Notes: a model not told the origin generated them from the letters alone. Positions 1-6,128 are shown, counted from the stretch's first letter. The stretch is 9,975 nucleotides of DNA from CAZVIK01 sp964627045 (GCA_964627045.1 CAZVIK010000151.1:1-9975), one strand, 5' to 3'. Numbers and translations: made by a program.

Positions 1-291
1 TACGATGAGATCGGGATACGCCGTCTCGACCAAGAGGGACAGCTCGCCCTCGGAGAAATAGATCAACCGCTCAGAAACCCGGTCGAGCGCGACCGGGCGA
101 TCAGCCTTGTCGAACTGGTTCAACCACAACGCCAGGCTTTCCACGAACCGCTTGCCGGGGCCAAAGCGCTGATAGTGGTCGTACTTGTAGTCGGCAAGCA
201 ATTGCAGGGACGGAACGTAACGGCTTACGATCGCCTGGTCCTGCCAATCCATGACCTTCGCAAGCAGCTGCTGGGCATTCTGGTCTCTCAC
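1..291 (-). CDS. Phosphoribosyltransferase-like protein, N-terminal part only (runs off window)
   Basis: The first 97 codons of a gene that continues past the left edge. The start is GTG, chosen because AGGAGG (302-307) lies 10 bases upstream and because the GTG shares two bases with the TGA of the SIS-HAD gene, a coupled operon junction. The visible protein has YKYDHYQRFGPGKRF at residues 35-49, ESLALWLNQF at 51-60, and RLIYFS..EL..LVE.AYPD at 75-94. I recognise this pattern as the N-terminal region of the phosphoribosyltransferase-like (PRTase-CE type) proteins found in predicted prokaryotic conflict islands. The catalytic PRTase fold would lie beyond the window, so catalysis cannot be judged. 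There is no signal peptide or membrane segment, so it is probably cytosolic. Its role in processing ribose-phosphate compounds together with the upstream genes is inference. The family call comes from recall of sequence patterns and is moderate. Confidence 0.6.
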   Translation of the reverse strand, partial: MRDQNAQQLLAKVMDWQDQAIVSRYVPSLQLLADYKYDHYQRFGPGKRFVESLALWLNQFDKADRPVALDRVSERLIYFSEGELSLLVETAYPDLIV

Positions 292-2243
292 TGGGGTTCG
301 ACCTCCTGATGCGGAGACAACCGGAGTTTAAATCGGCCGTCCCCGAGCAGTTGGACACGGTCGAGATACCACAGCGTCGCGTCCACATCCCGTTTGTGGG
401 CCGGGGCAAGCTTCCATCCACGGTCGAGCCGACGGGAGGGTATATCAACACTGAGCGAAAAGCGATGTTCAAGCAGGGATGTGTCGTTTCCAGGCCAGGC
501 TCCCAGGTCGCCGATGGTCAAAATGTCGTATGGATTGACCTTGAATTCCTGAATCACGTGAGCGACCAGATGTGACTTGTCTACGGCAGCGTTGAGGATG
601 TCGACCGAGTGCTTGCTCCGCACAACACTGGACAGATCGAGACCAGCCTGCCTCAGAGCGTCGGCAATGACGAACCAATTGCTCTCGGTCTGAACGCCCT
701 CCCGGAAGCGCACGCTGACTTGATATGGGTGCGTGGTTCGAATCTTCTCGATCGGGACGCCGAGCACCTTGAGACGCCGAACAATTCTGGTGACATGGCT
801 CAAAAACTCGCTGGTCGGGCGCTGTTCCGCCGGGAGGGTGGCGAGATCGGCGATGTAGCCCGCGTTATACAGCCCGACATGTATCTTACGCCAACAGCTT
901 TCCGGCAGTGATTTCTGCAACTGTTCCTGAATCGATCCACCTCGACCGGAGGCAATGGCAACAAGCACGCCAGCTTCAACTAGAGTCCGGAGGTGGGTGA
1001 TAACCGCTTCCGGTGGAGGGCTGTCATTTCGTTGTGAACTGCATAACGTTCCGTCATAATCGAACACGATAGCGCGGAAAGTCTGCTGTTCCAGGGTCGA
1101 CTGGAAGGCTTCAAGGGAGCGCCGCATCGAGCCGCGGCGTTCAATCGACGGCCATCGCGCTCCGAGCACTTCATATTTCGACTGCTCGCCATGACCCGGC
1201 GGTTCAGGAGGCGCCGGTATCAGCTCAGAGATGTTCATGTAATGAAGGTCGCGTCCAAACTGAGGCACATCAGGCCGGCCCGGATCTCGCCCCATGCGCC
1301 GTGCGATCGCCGATACAAGCTTCATCTGGGCGACAAGACCAGCCAGCAAATCCCGCGGCTTGGCGCCGCCGAACGGCATCATGACGGTTGGTATCGCCGG
1401 CGGGAGCAGGGCGTGCATACTTTCCCAGAGCCTCTGCAGCGACGGCTCAATCAAAGCGATGATGGCGCATTCGGTGGCACGTTCTGCCACCCAGAGATGA
1501 CGTCCATGCGCGAATGACCGCAAATCCGCCAATTGGCAGTGCAAGAGCGCGCTCTCGGCGAGCTTCGACTCAAGGTCGGCCGCCACGGGCCTCAAGAGCG
1601 GGGAGAATGTCACGATCACCGCGCCCCGATGGACCGCCTCGTCGACGAACGGTTCAGCCCCACCCAACCACTCAGCAATCGGTTGCTCGCCCAGCCGCAG
1701 GTCGGTTATCGAGGCCGGCATATTCGTCTCGTCCTTGTCGAGCTCCCCATACGCGCGGGCGATCAAAGTAGCGTCGAAAAGGAGGCTATTCGTGGCCAGA
1801 TAGCCGTCTTTGTCGGGGATCTCGAAGATATGCGCGCTAATGTCGGTCAGCCGCGCTACGCAATCGGCAAGCGGACTTTGTTGACGGTTCGTGATGATAT
1901 GTACGGGCCTGGCGCTGTGCATACGTGCGCGCTCCAAGGCCTCGATGATGTCAGGGTTCTTGCCCTCGGCCGAGATCAGAAAGACGGGGCTGGCTGATGC
2001 CAAGGTGGGATTACAGATGATCTCCAGTGGAGTCGACGCCCGCGATACTCGGCCAGTATATGTCTCGTGCAGGTTGCAGAGAAGTGAGGCCACAGTGAAC
2101 GAACCGCCGGAGCCGACGCCGATAACACTGAAATCGCTCGCGCCGGCAATTGCCATCTTGACCCGGTGGATGTCAGCGTGCAGGGCCCGTTCATAGGTCG
2201 CGCCGAGCCGATCCAACTCCGTTTCGTATCTCGTCAGCGTCAT
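288..2243 (-). CDS. SIS domain / HAD (Cof-type) phosphatase fusion protein
   Basis: A 651-residue cytosolic fusion. Residues about 1-340 form a double-SIS-like sugar-phosphate-binding region: GVGSGGSFTVASLL (42-55) is the phosphate-binding loop, SAEGKNPDII (91-100) the second binding strand, and ESKLAESALLHCQLADLRSF with AHGRH (225-248) matches the second SIS half. Residues about 388-600 are a HAD hydrolase. Motif I is FDYDGTL (394-400; D395 nucleophile, D397 acid/base), motif II is SGR (432-434), the motif III lysine is K556 in VDKSHLV, and motif IV is GDLGAWPGND (578-587). All catalytic residues are present, so it is probably active. The spacing of the cap region between motifs II and III fits Cof/IIB phosphatases acting on small sugar or nucleotide phosphates. 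The ATG overlaps the NADAR stop as ATGA, and its own stop overlaps the next start. The substrate is unknown. A sugar- or ribose-phosphate product of the neighbouring enzymes is inference. Confidence 0.88.
   Translation of the reverse strand: MTLTRYETELDRLGATYERALHADIHRVKMAIAGASDFSVIGVGSGGSFTVASLLCNLHETYTGRVSRASTPLEIICNPTLASASPVFLISAEGKNPDIIEALERARMHSARPVHIITNRQQSPLADCVARLTDISAHIFEIPDKDGYLATNSLLFDATLIARAYGELDKDETNMPASITDLRLGEQPIAEWLGGAEPFVDEAVHRGAVIVTFSPLLRPVAADLESKLAESALLHCQLADLRSFAHGRHLWVAERATECAIIALIEPSLQRLWESMHALLPPAIPTVMMPFGGAKPRDLLAGLVAQMKLVSAIARRMGRDPGRPDVPQFGRDLHYMNISELIPAPPEPPGHGEQSKYEVLGARWPSIERRGSMRRSLEAFQSTLEQQTFRAIVFDYDGTLCSSQRNDSPPPEAVITHLRTLVEAGVLVAIASGRGGSIQEQLQKSLPESCWRKIHVGLYNAGYIADLATLPAEQRPTSEFLSHVTRIVRRLKVLGVPIEKIRTTHPYQVSVRFREGVQTESNWFVIADALRQAGLDLSSVVRSKHSVDILNAAVDKSHLVAHVIQEFKVNPYDILTIGDLGAWPGNDTSLLEHRFSLSVDIPSRRLDRGWKLAPAHKRDVDATLWYLDRVQLLGDGRFKLRLSPHQEVEPQ
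302..307 (-). promoter_or_regulatory. Ribosome binding site fixing the GTG start of the PRTase-like gene
   Basis: AGGAGG on the minus strand, 10 bases before the GTG at 291-289 and inside the last codons of the SIS-HAD gene. It is the only good SD near the junction. It supports a GTG start and separate re-initiation rather than a fused protein. Confidence 0.6.
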
Positions 2244-2869
2244 GCTCTCGCCGCACCCACTCCCCTGCGCCGGATCGCAGCCGAATTCTTAACCGCGCGC
2301 CCCGACTGGCCGTTTCGTCGATCCACCTTGAGCGCCTTGCGACTCTTGGTCACCCCATCCCTGAGTTCAGCTCGCACCTCCATCAGCAGCACGCCGAGCA
2401 TATTCAGGCCATTTCCGTTCACTTTACCCCAGGTCCGGTTGACGCCGTTGGCGACGCGCCCAGCCTCGACGATGCAGGCCTCCCCTGTGGAAAGGAGCAA
2501 CTGCCTCAGATCTTCGTGCTGCGTGAACTTCGCGCGCAGAACTGCGCGCATTCGGTCAAACTTAATCTGCGACCAGTTCGGGACAATATCCCAGGTATAG
2601 AGCCCGTGGGCAGCCATGGCCACGAGACTCGGTGTCGGCGCGCCTAAAATCCACTCGCGAACCGTTACGTTTCTGGCCTTTCCCGCCTGGTAGGCGTGCT
2701 CGGCGGTCGGAAAATCGCGGCCCTCGAAGGCGATCGGGCTCGGAAAAAGGTTGCTGAACGCACCGTAGGGTTTATCGTTCGCGCGATAGAACCGGATCTC
2801 CTTCGGTCCATCCTGCCCTCGATCATCGGCGGCGTTCTTGTTCGTCCGACGCGGAGTGGGTGTTTTCAT
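2240..2869 (-). CDS. NADAR-family protein (YbiA-like, predicted ADP-ribose/N-glycosidase)
   Basis: A 209-residue protein. The start at 2869 is chosen because GAGGAGA (2876-2882) lies just upstream; an in-frame ATG further upstream (2944) would add 25 residues that do not look conserved. The NADAR domain spans about 24-168: IRFYRANDKPYGAFSN (25-40), FPTAEHAYQAGKA (53-65, with E57, H58, Y60, Q61, K64), RAKFTQHEDLRQLLLSTG (112-129), VEAGR (134-138), and WGKVNGNGLNMLGVLLMEVR (147-166). NADAR proteins cleave N-glycosidic bonds of ADP-ribosyl or riboflavin-pathway compounds, and some remove ADP-ribose from guanine in DNA as antitoxins to DarT toxins. No DarT gene is visible here. The residue three before the conserved WG is N144, where many members have Asp. 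The tail (176-209) is rich in Arg and Lys and could bind nucleic acid. It overlaps the RHH gene by 47 bases and the SIS-HAD gene by 4. Confidence 0.88.
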   Translation of the reverse strand: MKTPTPRRTNKNAADDRGQDGPKEIRFYRANDKPYGAFSNLFPSPIAFEGRDFPTAEHAYQAGKARNVTVREWILGAPTPSLVAMAAHGLYTWDIVPNWSQIKFDRMRAVLRAKFTQHEDLRQLLLSTGEACIVEAGRVANGVNRTWGKVNGNGLNMLGVLLMEVRAELRDGVTKSRKALKVDRRNGQSGRAVKNSAAIRRRGVGAARA

Positions 2870-3062
2870 TCGAAGTCTCCTCAGGATTAAGCGACTCTGG
2901 GTGAATGTCAAAGGTTCTGCAATGATTGAGGATGAGAACCTCAACCAGACTGGTCACGCTTCGATGGTCACGCTCTGCGGCCACTTCTGCCGCAGCCTTG
3001 ACCTCCGGGGAAACCCTCAAGCTCATCACTGCGGTCTTTCTCTTGGGCTTCCGGCGTGGCAC
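2823..3062 (-). CDS. Small ribbon-helix-helix DNA-binding protein, likely autoregulator
   Basis: A 79-residue protein beginning with GTG at 3062. The core TAVMSLRVSPEVKAAAEVAA (residues 10-29), followed by ERDHRSVTSLVEVLILNHC, is a typical RHH layout: a beta strand (VMSLRV) that would contact DNA, then two helices. The N-terminus PRRKPKRK is strongly basic. Residues after about 50 are polar and acidic, probably disordered, and overlap the NADAR reading frame by 47 bases. No SD precedes the GTG, so initiation may be near-leaderless. An internal ATG at residue 13 (3026) is an alternative, but it would lose the basic arm. It is the first gene of the operon and sits right behind a palindromic promoter, the usual arrangement for an autorepressing RHH protein. 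Its target is inferred, not shown. Confidence 0.72.
   Translation of the reverse strand: MPRRKPKRKTAVMSLRVSPEVKAAAEVAAERDHRSVTSLVEVLILNHCRTFDIHPESLNPEETSNENTHSASDEQERRR
2876..2882 (-). promoter_or_regulatory. Ribosome binding site for the NADAR gene
   Basis: GAGGAGA on the minus strand, with its AGGAG core (2877-2881) 7 bases before the ATG at 2869-2867. It lies inside the 3' end of the RHH gene and decides the NADAR start. Confidence 0.65.
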
Positions 3063-3075
3063 GTCAGTTCGGTGG

Positions 3076-3119
3076 CAATACGTATTGTATTATAACGGCA
3101 TAATGCAGTACATTGTCAA
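3076..3119 (-). promoter_or_regulatory. Promoter and palindromic operator of the RHH-NADAR operon
   Basis: On the minus strand, TTGACA (3119-3114) and TATAAT (3094-3089) are exact consensus boxes with a 19-base spacer (18 if TTATAA is used). A perfect 12-base palindrome CAATACGTATTG covers 3076-3087, near the expected transcription start. A second inverted repeat, ATTAT-6-ATAAT (3089-3104), covers the -10 box. The stretch is clearly AT-rich compared with the GC-rich flanks. These palindromes are good operator candidates for the RHH protein encoded immediately downstream. Box matches are seen; repression is inferred. Confidence 0.65.
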
Positions 3120-3275
3120 GATATTTTTCCCGATGCTGGTTGCCCTGTCCGGTACCTCAAACACGGTCATGCGAACCATGGCGTCGAATGCCGTACCGAG
3201 AAAGTGATCAGTGCATGGCACGTCCTGGATAAACGTCGCTGAACGCGCGGGGCTTCTGTATCCAAACGGACGCAT
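3090..3275 (-). pseudogene. Possible N-terminal remnant of a conserved defence-island gene
   Basis: A minus-strand open frame of 61 codons from ATG 3275. The reading frame stays open upstream to about 3410, and the protein-like part could begin near 3299. The segments MRPFGYRSPARSATFIQDVP and CTDHFLGTAFDAMVRMTVFE look like real protein rather than a shadow frame. The pattern (RPFGY, F-I-x-D-V-P-C-T-D, L-G-T-A-F-D) resembles the N-terminus of uncharacterised proteins I associate with defence islands. It breaks off in the AT-rich DNA that carries the promoter of the next gene, and its last codons are the -35 and -10 boxes. It would therefore be a truncated relic, or a very short gene. The family resemblance is from memory and uncertain. 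Confidence 0.35.
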
Positions 3276-3466
3276 GGTCGGTGACTCGTAGACGGACCTC
3301 AGACCGGTGCGTGGCCGGCGATCACCGCGGATAGTTGCGAAGTGTTGGCAAATCGAGGTACCAGAACGGCGAGCCGACCTGAAGCCGGCGACTCGCGGCC
3401 CGACGAGCACCGGAACCTACAGAGCGGGCGGTAGGTCCAGAACATCCGTTCCAGAACCCAGGCTGC

Positions 3467-3489
3467 GCGAGCGCAATTGTGGCGCTCGC
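3467..3489. repeat. Perfect 8-bp inverted repeat (hairpin) upstream of the Rad52 gene
   Basis: GCGAGCGC at 3467-3474 and GCGCTCGC at 3482-3489, with a 7-base loop AATTGTG. This is the strongest hairpin of the cluster and has no T run after it. It could be an operator, part of a leader RNA, or an origin structure. Confidence 0.55.
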
Positions 3490-3512
3490 CCCAAGCCCAT
3501 TCCCGTCTCGGT

Positions 3513-3530
3513 TGTGGGGACGTGCCCACA
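3513..3530. repeat. Inverted repeat TGTGGG / CCCACA
   Basis: TGTGGG (3513-3518) and CCCACA (3525-3530) around GACGTG, followed by TTTGGG. It is almost fully palindromic except for one mismatched pair. It is a candidate operator or weak terminator about 95 bases before the Rad52 start. Confidence 0.45.
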
Positions 3531-3606
3531 TTTGGGAAGCGCACCATGCTGCCTGACCCAGATCTAAGTTGAGTCGCAGCCGGTGGCCGACCTGCAAGTC
3601 CAACCG

Positions 3607-3612
3607 AAGGAG
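3607..3612 (+). promoter_or_regulatory. Ribosome binding site fixing the Rad52 start
   Basis: AAGGAG 10 bases before the ATG at 3623. It favours that start over an in-frame upstream one at 3569, which has no SD and would add an unconserved Arg-rich stretch. Confidence 0.7.
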
Positions 3613-3622
3613 AGTGAACATC

Positions 3623-4678
3623 ATGCAGACGAATACAAGAGGGACGCCTGCTCCCATCGGGGCGCTGGCCAATCCCATACCGATCACATCGCTCGGAGTG
3701 ACCCAGACGTTCACTCCCGAGGAAATCCGCGACCGCCTGGCCGCGTTAACGCAGCCGTTCCCGCCGGAACTGGTCGAATGGCGTGTCACCAACACGACGC
3801 GGGACCGGCGCGGCAGCCGGGGGCAAGTAGTCGCCTACGCCGACCAGCGCGCTTACACCGACCGGCTCAACGCCATCTTGACCCCGCTTGGCTGGACGCG
3901 CGAGTACACCGTCCAGACCGTCCAGAACTTCGAGCGCCCGCAGAGAGGCGATGACGGCGGGAAGGAAACGACGATCACCGCCAAGGTCCTGGTCACCTGC
4001 CGGGTGACGCTCTTCGGTCTCGGCACCCACTGCGGCACCGGCGAGGAATGGGCAACCGACCAGAACGCACTCACCCGAGCCGAGGCGCAGGCCTTCAAGC
4101 GGACCTGCTCGTGTTTTGGGCTCGGGCGCTACTTCTATGACCTCCCTCGCACCTGGGTCGATCTGGACGAGCACAACCGACCACTCGAACTCCCGCGGCT
4201 GCCCGATTGGGCGATGCCGAAGCGATCCAAAAACGGCCAGGAACACGGAAAGCCCCGGAACGGGAAGCCGACGACGCCGGCAGGGGGCACAAACGGAAAC
4301 GGCAATGGCAATCACCGGAGCGGCTTCTACAAAGACGAACTCGTAGCCGAAATCCGGGGCCTGAGTGAGCGGATCGGCGTCAGTCTGAGCCATGAGGCTT
4401 TGCGGCGATACGGTGGCGCCGAGGAAGTCGAGCGCATCCGCGATATCGCCAAGCTGACCATGGTGATGGAGCGGATGGAAGACCTAGCGCGTGGCGTCGC
4501 GCGCCTGAAACGGGCCATCGAGGCCATCGGCGAGGAGCCGTACAGGCAGTTTTGCGCGGAGATGAACCTGCCCGGCGACTCGATTGACGACATCCCTACC
4601 CGCGAAGTCTTGAAGCGACTGGTCGAGCGCCTGGAAGCGCTCGCACAGCGTCCGGCGGCGGAGTGTGTGCAGTCCTGA
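3623..4678 (+). CDS. Rad52/Rad22-family single-strand annealing protein
   Basis: A 351-residue protein. The Rad52/22 fold spans about 28-178: FTPEEIRDRLAALTQPFPPE (30-49), AYADQRAYTDRLNAILTPLG (71-90) with W91, VLVTCRVTLFGLGTHCGTGE (122-141), then ATDQNALTRAEAQAFKRTCS and FGLGRYFYDLP (144-175). The A-E-A-Q-A-F-K-R...FGLGRYFY stretch is the family hallmark, matching the AlKRA..FGxG of eukaryotic Rad52 and phage Sak-type annealases. Such proteins coat single-stranded DNA and anneal complementary strands in recombination and repair. A Gly/Asn-rich linker (210-232) leads to a C-terminal helical region (235-341), which may mediate oligomer or partner contacts. It is the first gene of the rightward operon, 68 bases before the next gene. 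The family call is strong. Whether it works in replication, repair or recombination of the element is not shown. Confidence 0.9.
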   Translation: MQTNTRGTPAPIGALANPIPITSLGVTQTFTPEEIRDRLAALTQPFPPELVEWRVTNTTRDRRGSRGQVVAYADQRAYTDRLNAILTPLGWTREYTVQTVQNFERPQRGDDGGKETTITAKVLVTCRVTLFGLGTHCGTGEEWATDQNALTRAEAQAFKRTCSCFGLGRYFYDLPRTWVDLDEHNRPLELPRLPDWAMPKRSKNGQEHGKPRNGKPTTPAGGTNGNGNGNHRSGFYKDELVAEIRGLSERIGVSLSHEALRRYGGAEEVERIRDIAKLTMVMERMEDLARGVARLKRAIEAIGEEPYRQFCAEMNLPGDSIDDIPTREVLKRLVERLEALAQRPAAECVQS

Positions 4679-4732
4679 CCGCCCCGGCACAAAACCGCCG
4701 AGAAAAAGTACCCCCCCGTCATGAACGGCTGG

Positions 4733-4740
4733 AAAGGAGG
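4733..4740 (+). promoter_or_regulatory. Ribosome binding site for the 116-residue unknown gene
   Basis: AAAGGAGG, 6 bases before the ATG at 4747. It rules out a longer in-frame version beginning inside the Rad52 3' end. Confidence 0.7.
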
Positions 4741-4746
4741 CCACAA

Positions 4747-5097
4747 ATGCAGGAAAACATACAGGCAAGTGAGGTCCTGCGCGTGCAGGATCTGGGCATG
4801 GGTCGCGACACCGCGACCGATCGGATTGTCCTCGGCTTCGCCAGTTACGCGGAGGCGAGGATCGCCAAATGGGTGCAGTTCCCGCGCGGCGTGCTGTTGT
4901 TTCTCATGGTGCCGGGTGACCCGGAGTCGGGCTGCTTCTATGTGCTCGACCGGGCGCGCGGCATCTTCTACATGCTGGACATTCCGGAAGACGGCCGCTG
5001 GGGCGGCTACCGCCTCGACGAGTGCGACGGGCTGACTCAGGCCTTCGCGCTGAAACAGATGGCGGAAAAGCCGCGCCGGCTGCGTGCCATGGCGTGA
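4747..5097 (+). CDS. Unrecognised small protein, 116 residues
   Basis: I do not recognise this family. The protein is soluble with mixed strand/helix character. A central hydrophobic stretch FPRGVLLFLMVPG (45-57) is too short and proline-broken for a membrane segment. Next comes a Tyr/Phe-rich strand pattern, CFYVLDRARGIFYMLDIPED (63-82), then an acidic turn and the basic C-terminus KPRRLRAMA. The repeated F-Y-x-L-D unit (CFYVLD, IFYMLD) suggests two antiparallel strands of a small beta domain. It has an excellent SD, and its codon use resembles its neighbours, so it is a real gene. It lies between the annealing protein and the primase in the same direction, so a role as an accessory to DNA metabolism is a guess from context. 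Confidence 0.75.
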   Translation: MQENIQASEVLRVQDLGMGRDTATDRIVLGFASYAEARIAKWVQFPRGVLLFLMVPGDPESGCFYVLDRARGIFYMLDIPEDGRWGGYRLDECDGLTQAFALKQMAEKPRRLRAMA

Positions 5098-5104
5098 CCG
5101 GCTT

Positions 5105-5152
5105 TTGACATCGCCGCAAATCCGGCTTATCAAGGGCTGAGGCCCTCAGGAG
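5105..5152 (+). promoter_or_regulatory. Possible internal promoter and small hairpin before the primase
   Basis: TTGACA (5105-5110) is followed after 17 bases by TATCAA (5128-5133), a 4/6 match to the -10 box. A hairpin AGGGC-TGAG-GCCCT (5133-5146) ends one base before the SD AGGAG (5148-5152). The arrangement would let the primase be made independently of the upstream genes, and the hairpin could limit ribosome access. The weak -10 keeps confidence low. Confidence 0.35.
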
Positions 5153-5159
5153 CGACGGC

Positions 5160-6128
5160 ATGGAACCGAAGCTGACGGCAACCGCCGAAATGGTGCGGCA
5201 GTTCCACGACCTCTTCGTGAATCGCCGGGCCTACACCGTCCAATCCATGCGGCCGCACCCCGAGACCGGCCGCCACTACTACTTCCGGCCGGTTGATCGC
5301 ACCGCCGGCAGGCCGCTCGGCCTGACCGCCGACGTGATCCGGCAGCACCTGGAGGGGGAGATCACGATTGGACTGTACGCGATCAACCCAAAGTCGCAGC
5401 GATCGAAGTGGGTCGTCATCGACGCCGATTACCGAACAGCGCTTGAGGACCTGCTGAAGCTCCAGGTCGGAGTGAACCACGACGGCGTGGAGGCGGCACT
5501 GGAGAAGTCCAAGCGCGGAGCGCACCTCTGGGTTCTGTTTCGGGAGCCGTTGCTCGCTCGGGAAGCGCGTCTCTACATCCTGGACCTTGCCGCCAGGCTG
5601 GAGCTGCCCGTCAAGGGAGCCGGGGCGGCCGATGGCATCGAGGTGTTCCCGCGACAGGACGAGCTGAAGCAAGGTGAATTCGGCAACGCGATGCGGGCGC
5701 CATTGGGAGTCCACCGCGGCGCCGGACGGCGCTACTGGTTCTACCACGCTGATTACGACCTGAATTCCCAGTTCCGGTACCTGCGGACGATCCGCCGTGT
5801 GACGGAAGACGAACTGAAGAGGCTCGTCAACGGAAAGGCGAGCGCCGTCTCGGCTTCGGCCCGGTCAGTGGCACTGCCTCACCGCACGGCCTTTCGAGGC
5901 GCCGCGCCTGAGTTCCGAATCCTCGATTACGTCGAGCCGAAACGCCGCGTGGGAAGGAACTTCATCGCCCGATGCCCATCGTGCGCGCAGAGCAGCCATG
6001 ACACCGCAGGCGACAACCTGTCGATATCCGTGGCGGAGCCGCTCAAGTACAAGTGCTGGGCAGGCTGCACCAGGGAAATGATCCGCGCGGCCCTCGGGCG
6101 GCCGGCGCCGGAGCGAAAGTCCGCATGA
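5160..6128 (+). CDS. TOTE-type archaeo-eukaryotic primase with C-terminal zinc finger
   Basis: A 322-residue protein. Residues about 15-200 match the AEP primase family named after TOTE conflict systems. HYYFRPVDRTAGRPLGLTAD (39-58) leads into WVVIDADYR (84-92; metal-binding D88 and D90), KSKRGAHLWVLF (116-127; H122), then DGIEVFPRQ (158-166) and GNAMRAPLGVH (175-185). These are the three primase-polymerase motifs, all intact. A linker leads to RCPSC (271-275) and CWAGC (299-303) with H280 between, a DnaG/CHC2-like zinc-binding module. AEP enzymes make primers or extend strands with NTPs or dNTPs. Many TOTE primases are fused or adjacent to helicase and nuclease domains. Here the protein stands alone, with no helicase in the window. 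Start: AGGAG 7 bases upstream. The stop overlaps the next ATG as ATGA. Confidence 0.87.
   Translation: MEPKLTATAEMVRQFHDLFVNRRAYTVQSMRPHPETGRHYYFRPVDRTAGRPLGLTADVIRQHLEGEITIGLYAINPKSQRSKWVVIDADYRTALEDLLKLQVGVNHDGVEAALEKSKRGAHLWVLFREPLLAREARLYILDLAARLELPVKGAGAADGIEVFPRQDELKQGEFGNAMRAPLGVHRGAGRRYWFYHADYDLNSQFRYLRTIRRVTEDELKRLVNGKASAVSASARSVALPHRTAFRGAAPEFRILDYVEPKRRVGRNFIARCPSCAQSSHDTAGDNLSISVAEPLKYKCWAGCTREMIRAALGRPAPERKSA

Larger units (their letters stand above)
3276..3606. other. Divergent intergenic region with three inverted repeats, no convincing gene
   Basis: This is the gap between the leftward operon and the Rad52 gene. Open frames here give low-complexity Arg/Gly/Pro-rich translations without recognisable motifs and lack SD sequences. 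The right half holds ACCTAC-10-GTAGGT (3415-3436), GCGAGCGC-7-GCGCTCGC (3467-3489) and TGTGGG-6-CCCACA (3513-3530). A promoter for the rightward operon should lie here, but I see no clear -35/-10 pair. Confidence 0.5.

Noticed and set aside
1307..1321. GCCGATAC as a sigma-28 -10 element
   Set aside because: It lies inside the SIS-HAD coding sequence without a matching TAAA element at the right distance.
1533..1997. 154-codon plus-strand frame inside the SIS-HAD gene
   Set aside because: It is a shadow of the SIS domain coding sequence, with no SD and no motif.
3569..3622. Longer Rad52 protein starting at 3569
   Set aside because: It has no SD, the added residues are Arg-rich and unlike the family, and a strong SD precedes the ATG at 3623.
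3322..3795. 157-codon minus-strand frame over the divergent region and Rad52 start
   Set aside because: It overlaps the Rad52 N-terminus antisense, lacks an SD, and has a biased composition; most likely chance.
4327..5133. 268-codon minus-strand open frame across the Rad52 and 116-residue genes
   Set aside because: It is antisense to two well-supported genes, has an Arg/Ser/Ala-rich composition typical of shadow frames in GC-rich DNA, and shows no recognisable motif.
5130..5747. 205-codon minus-strand open frame opposite the primase
   Set aside because: The opposite strand has intact primase motifs and an SD. The antisense translation has no family resemblance.
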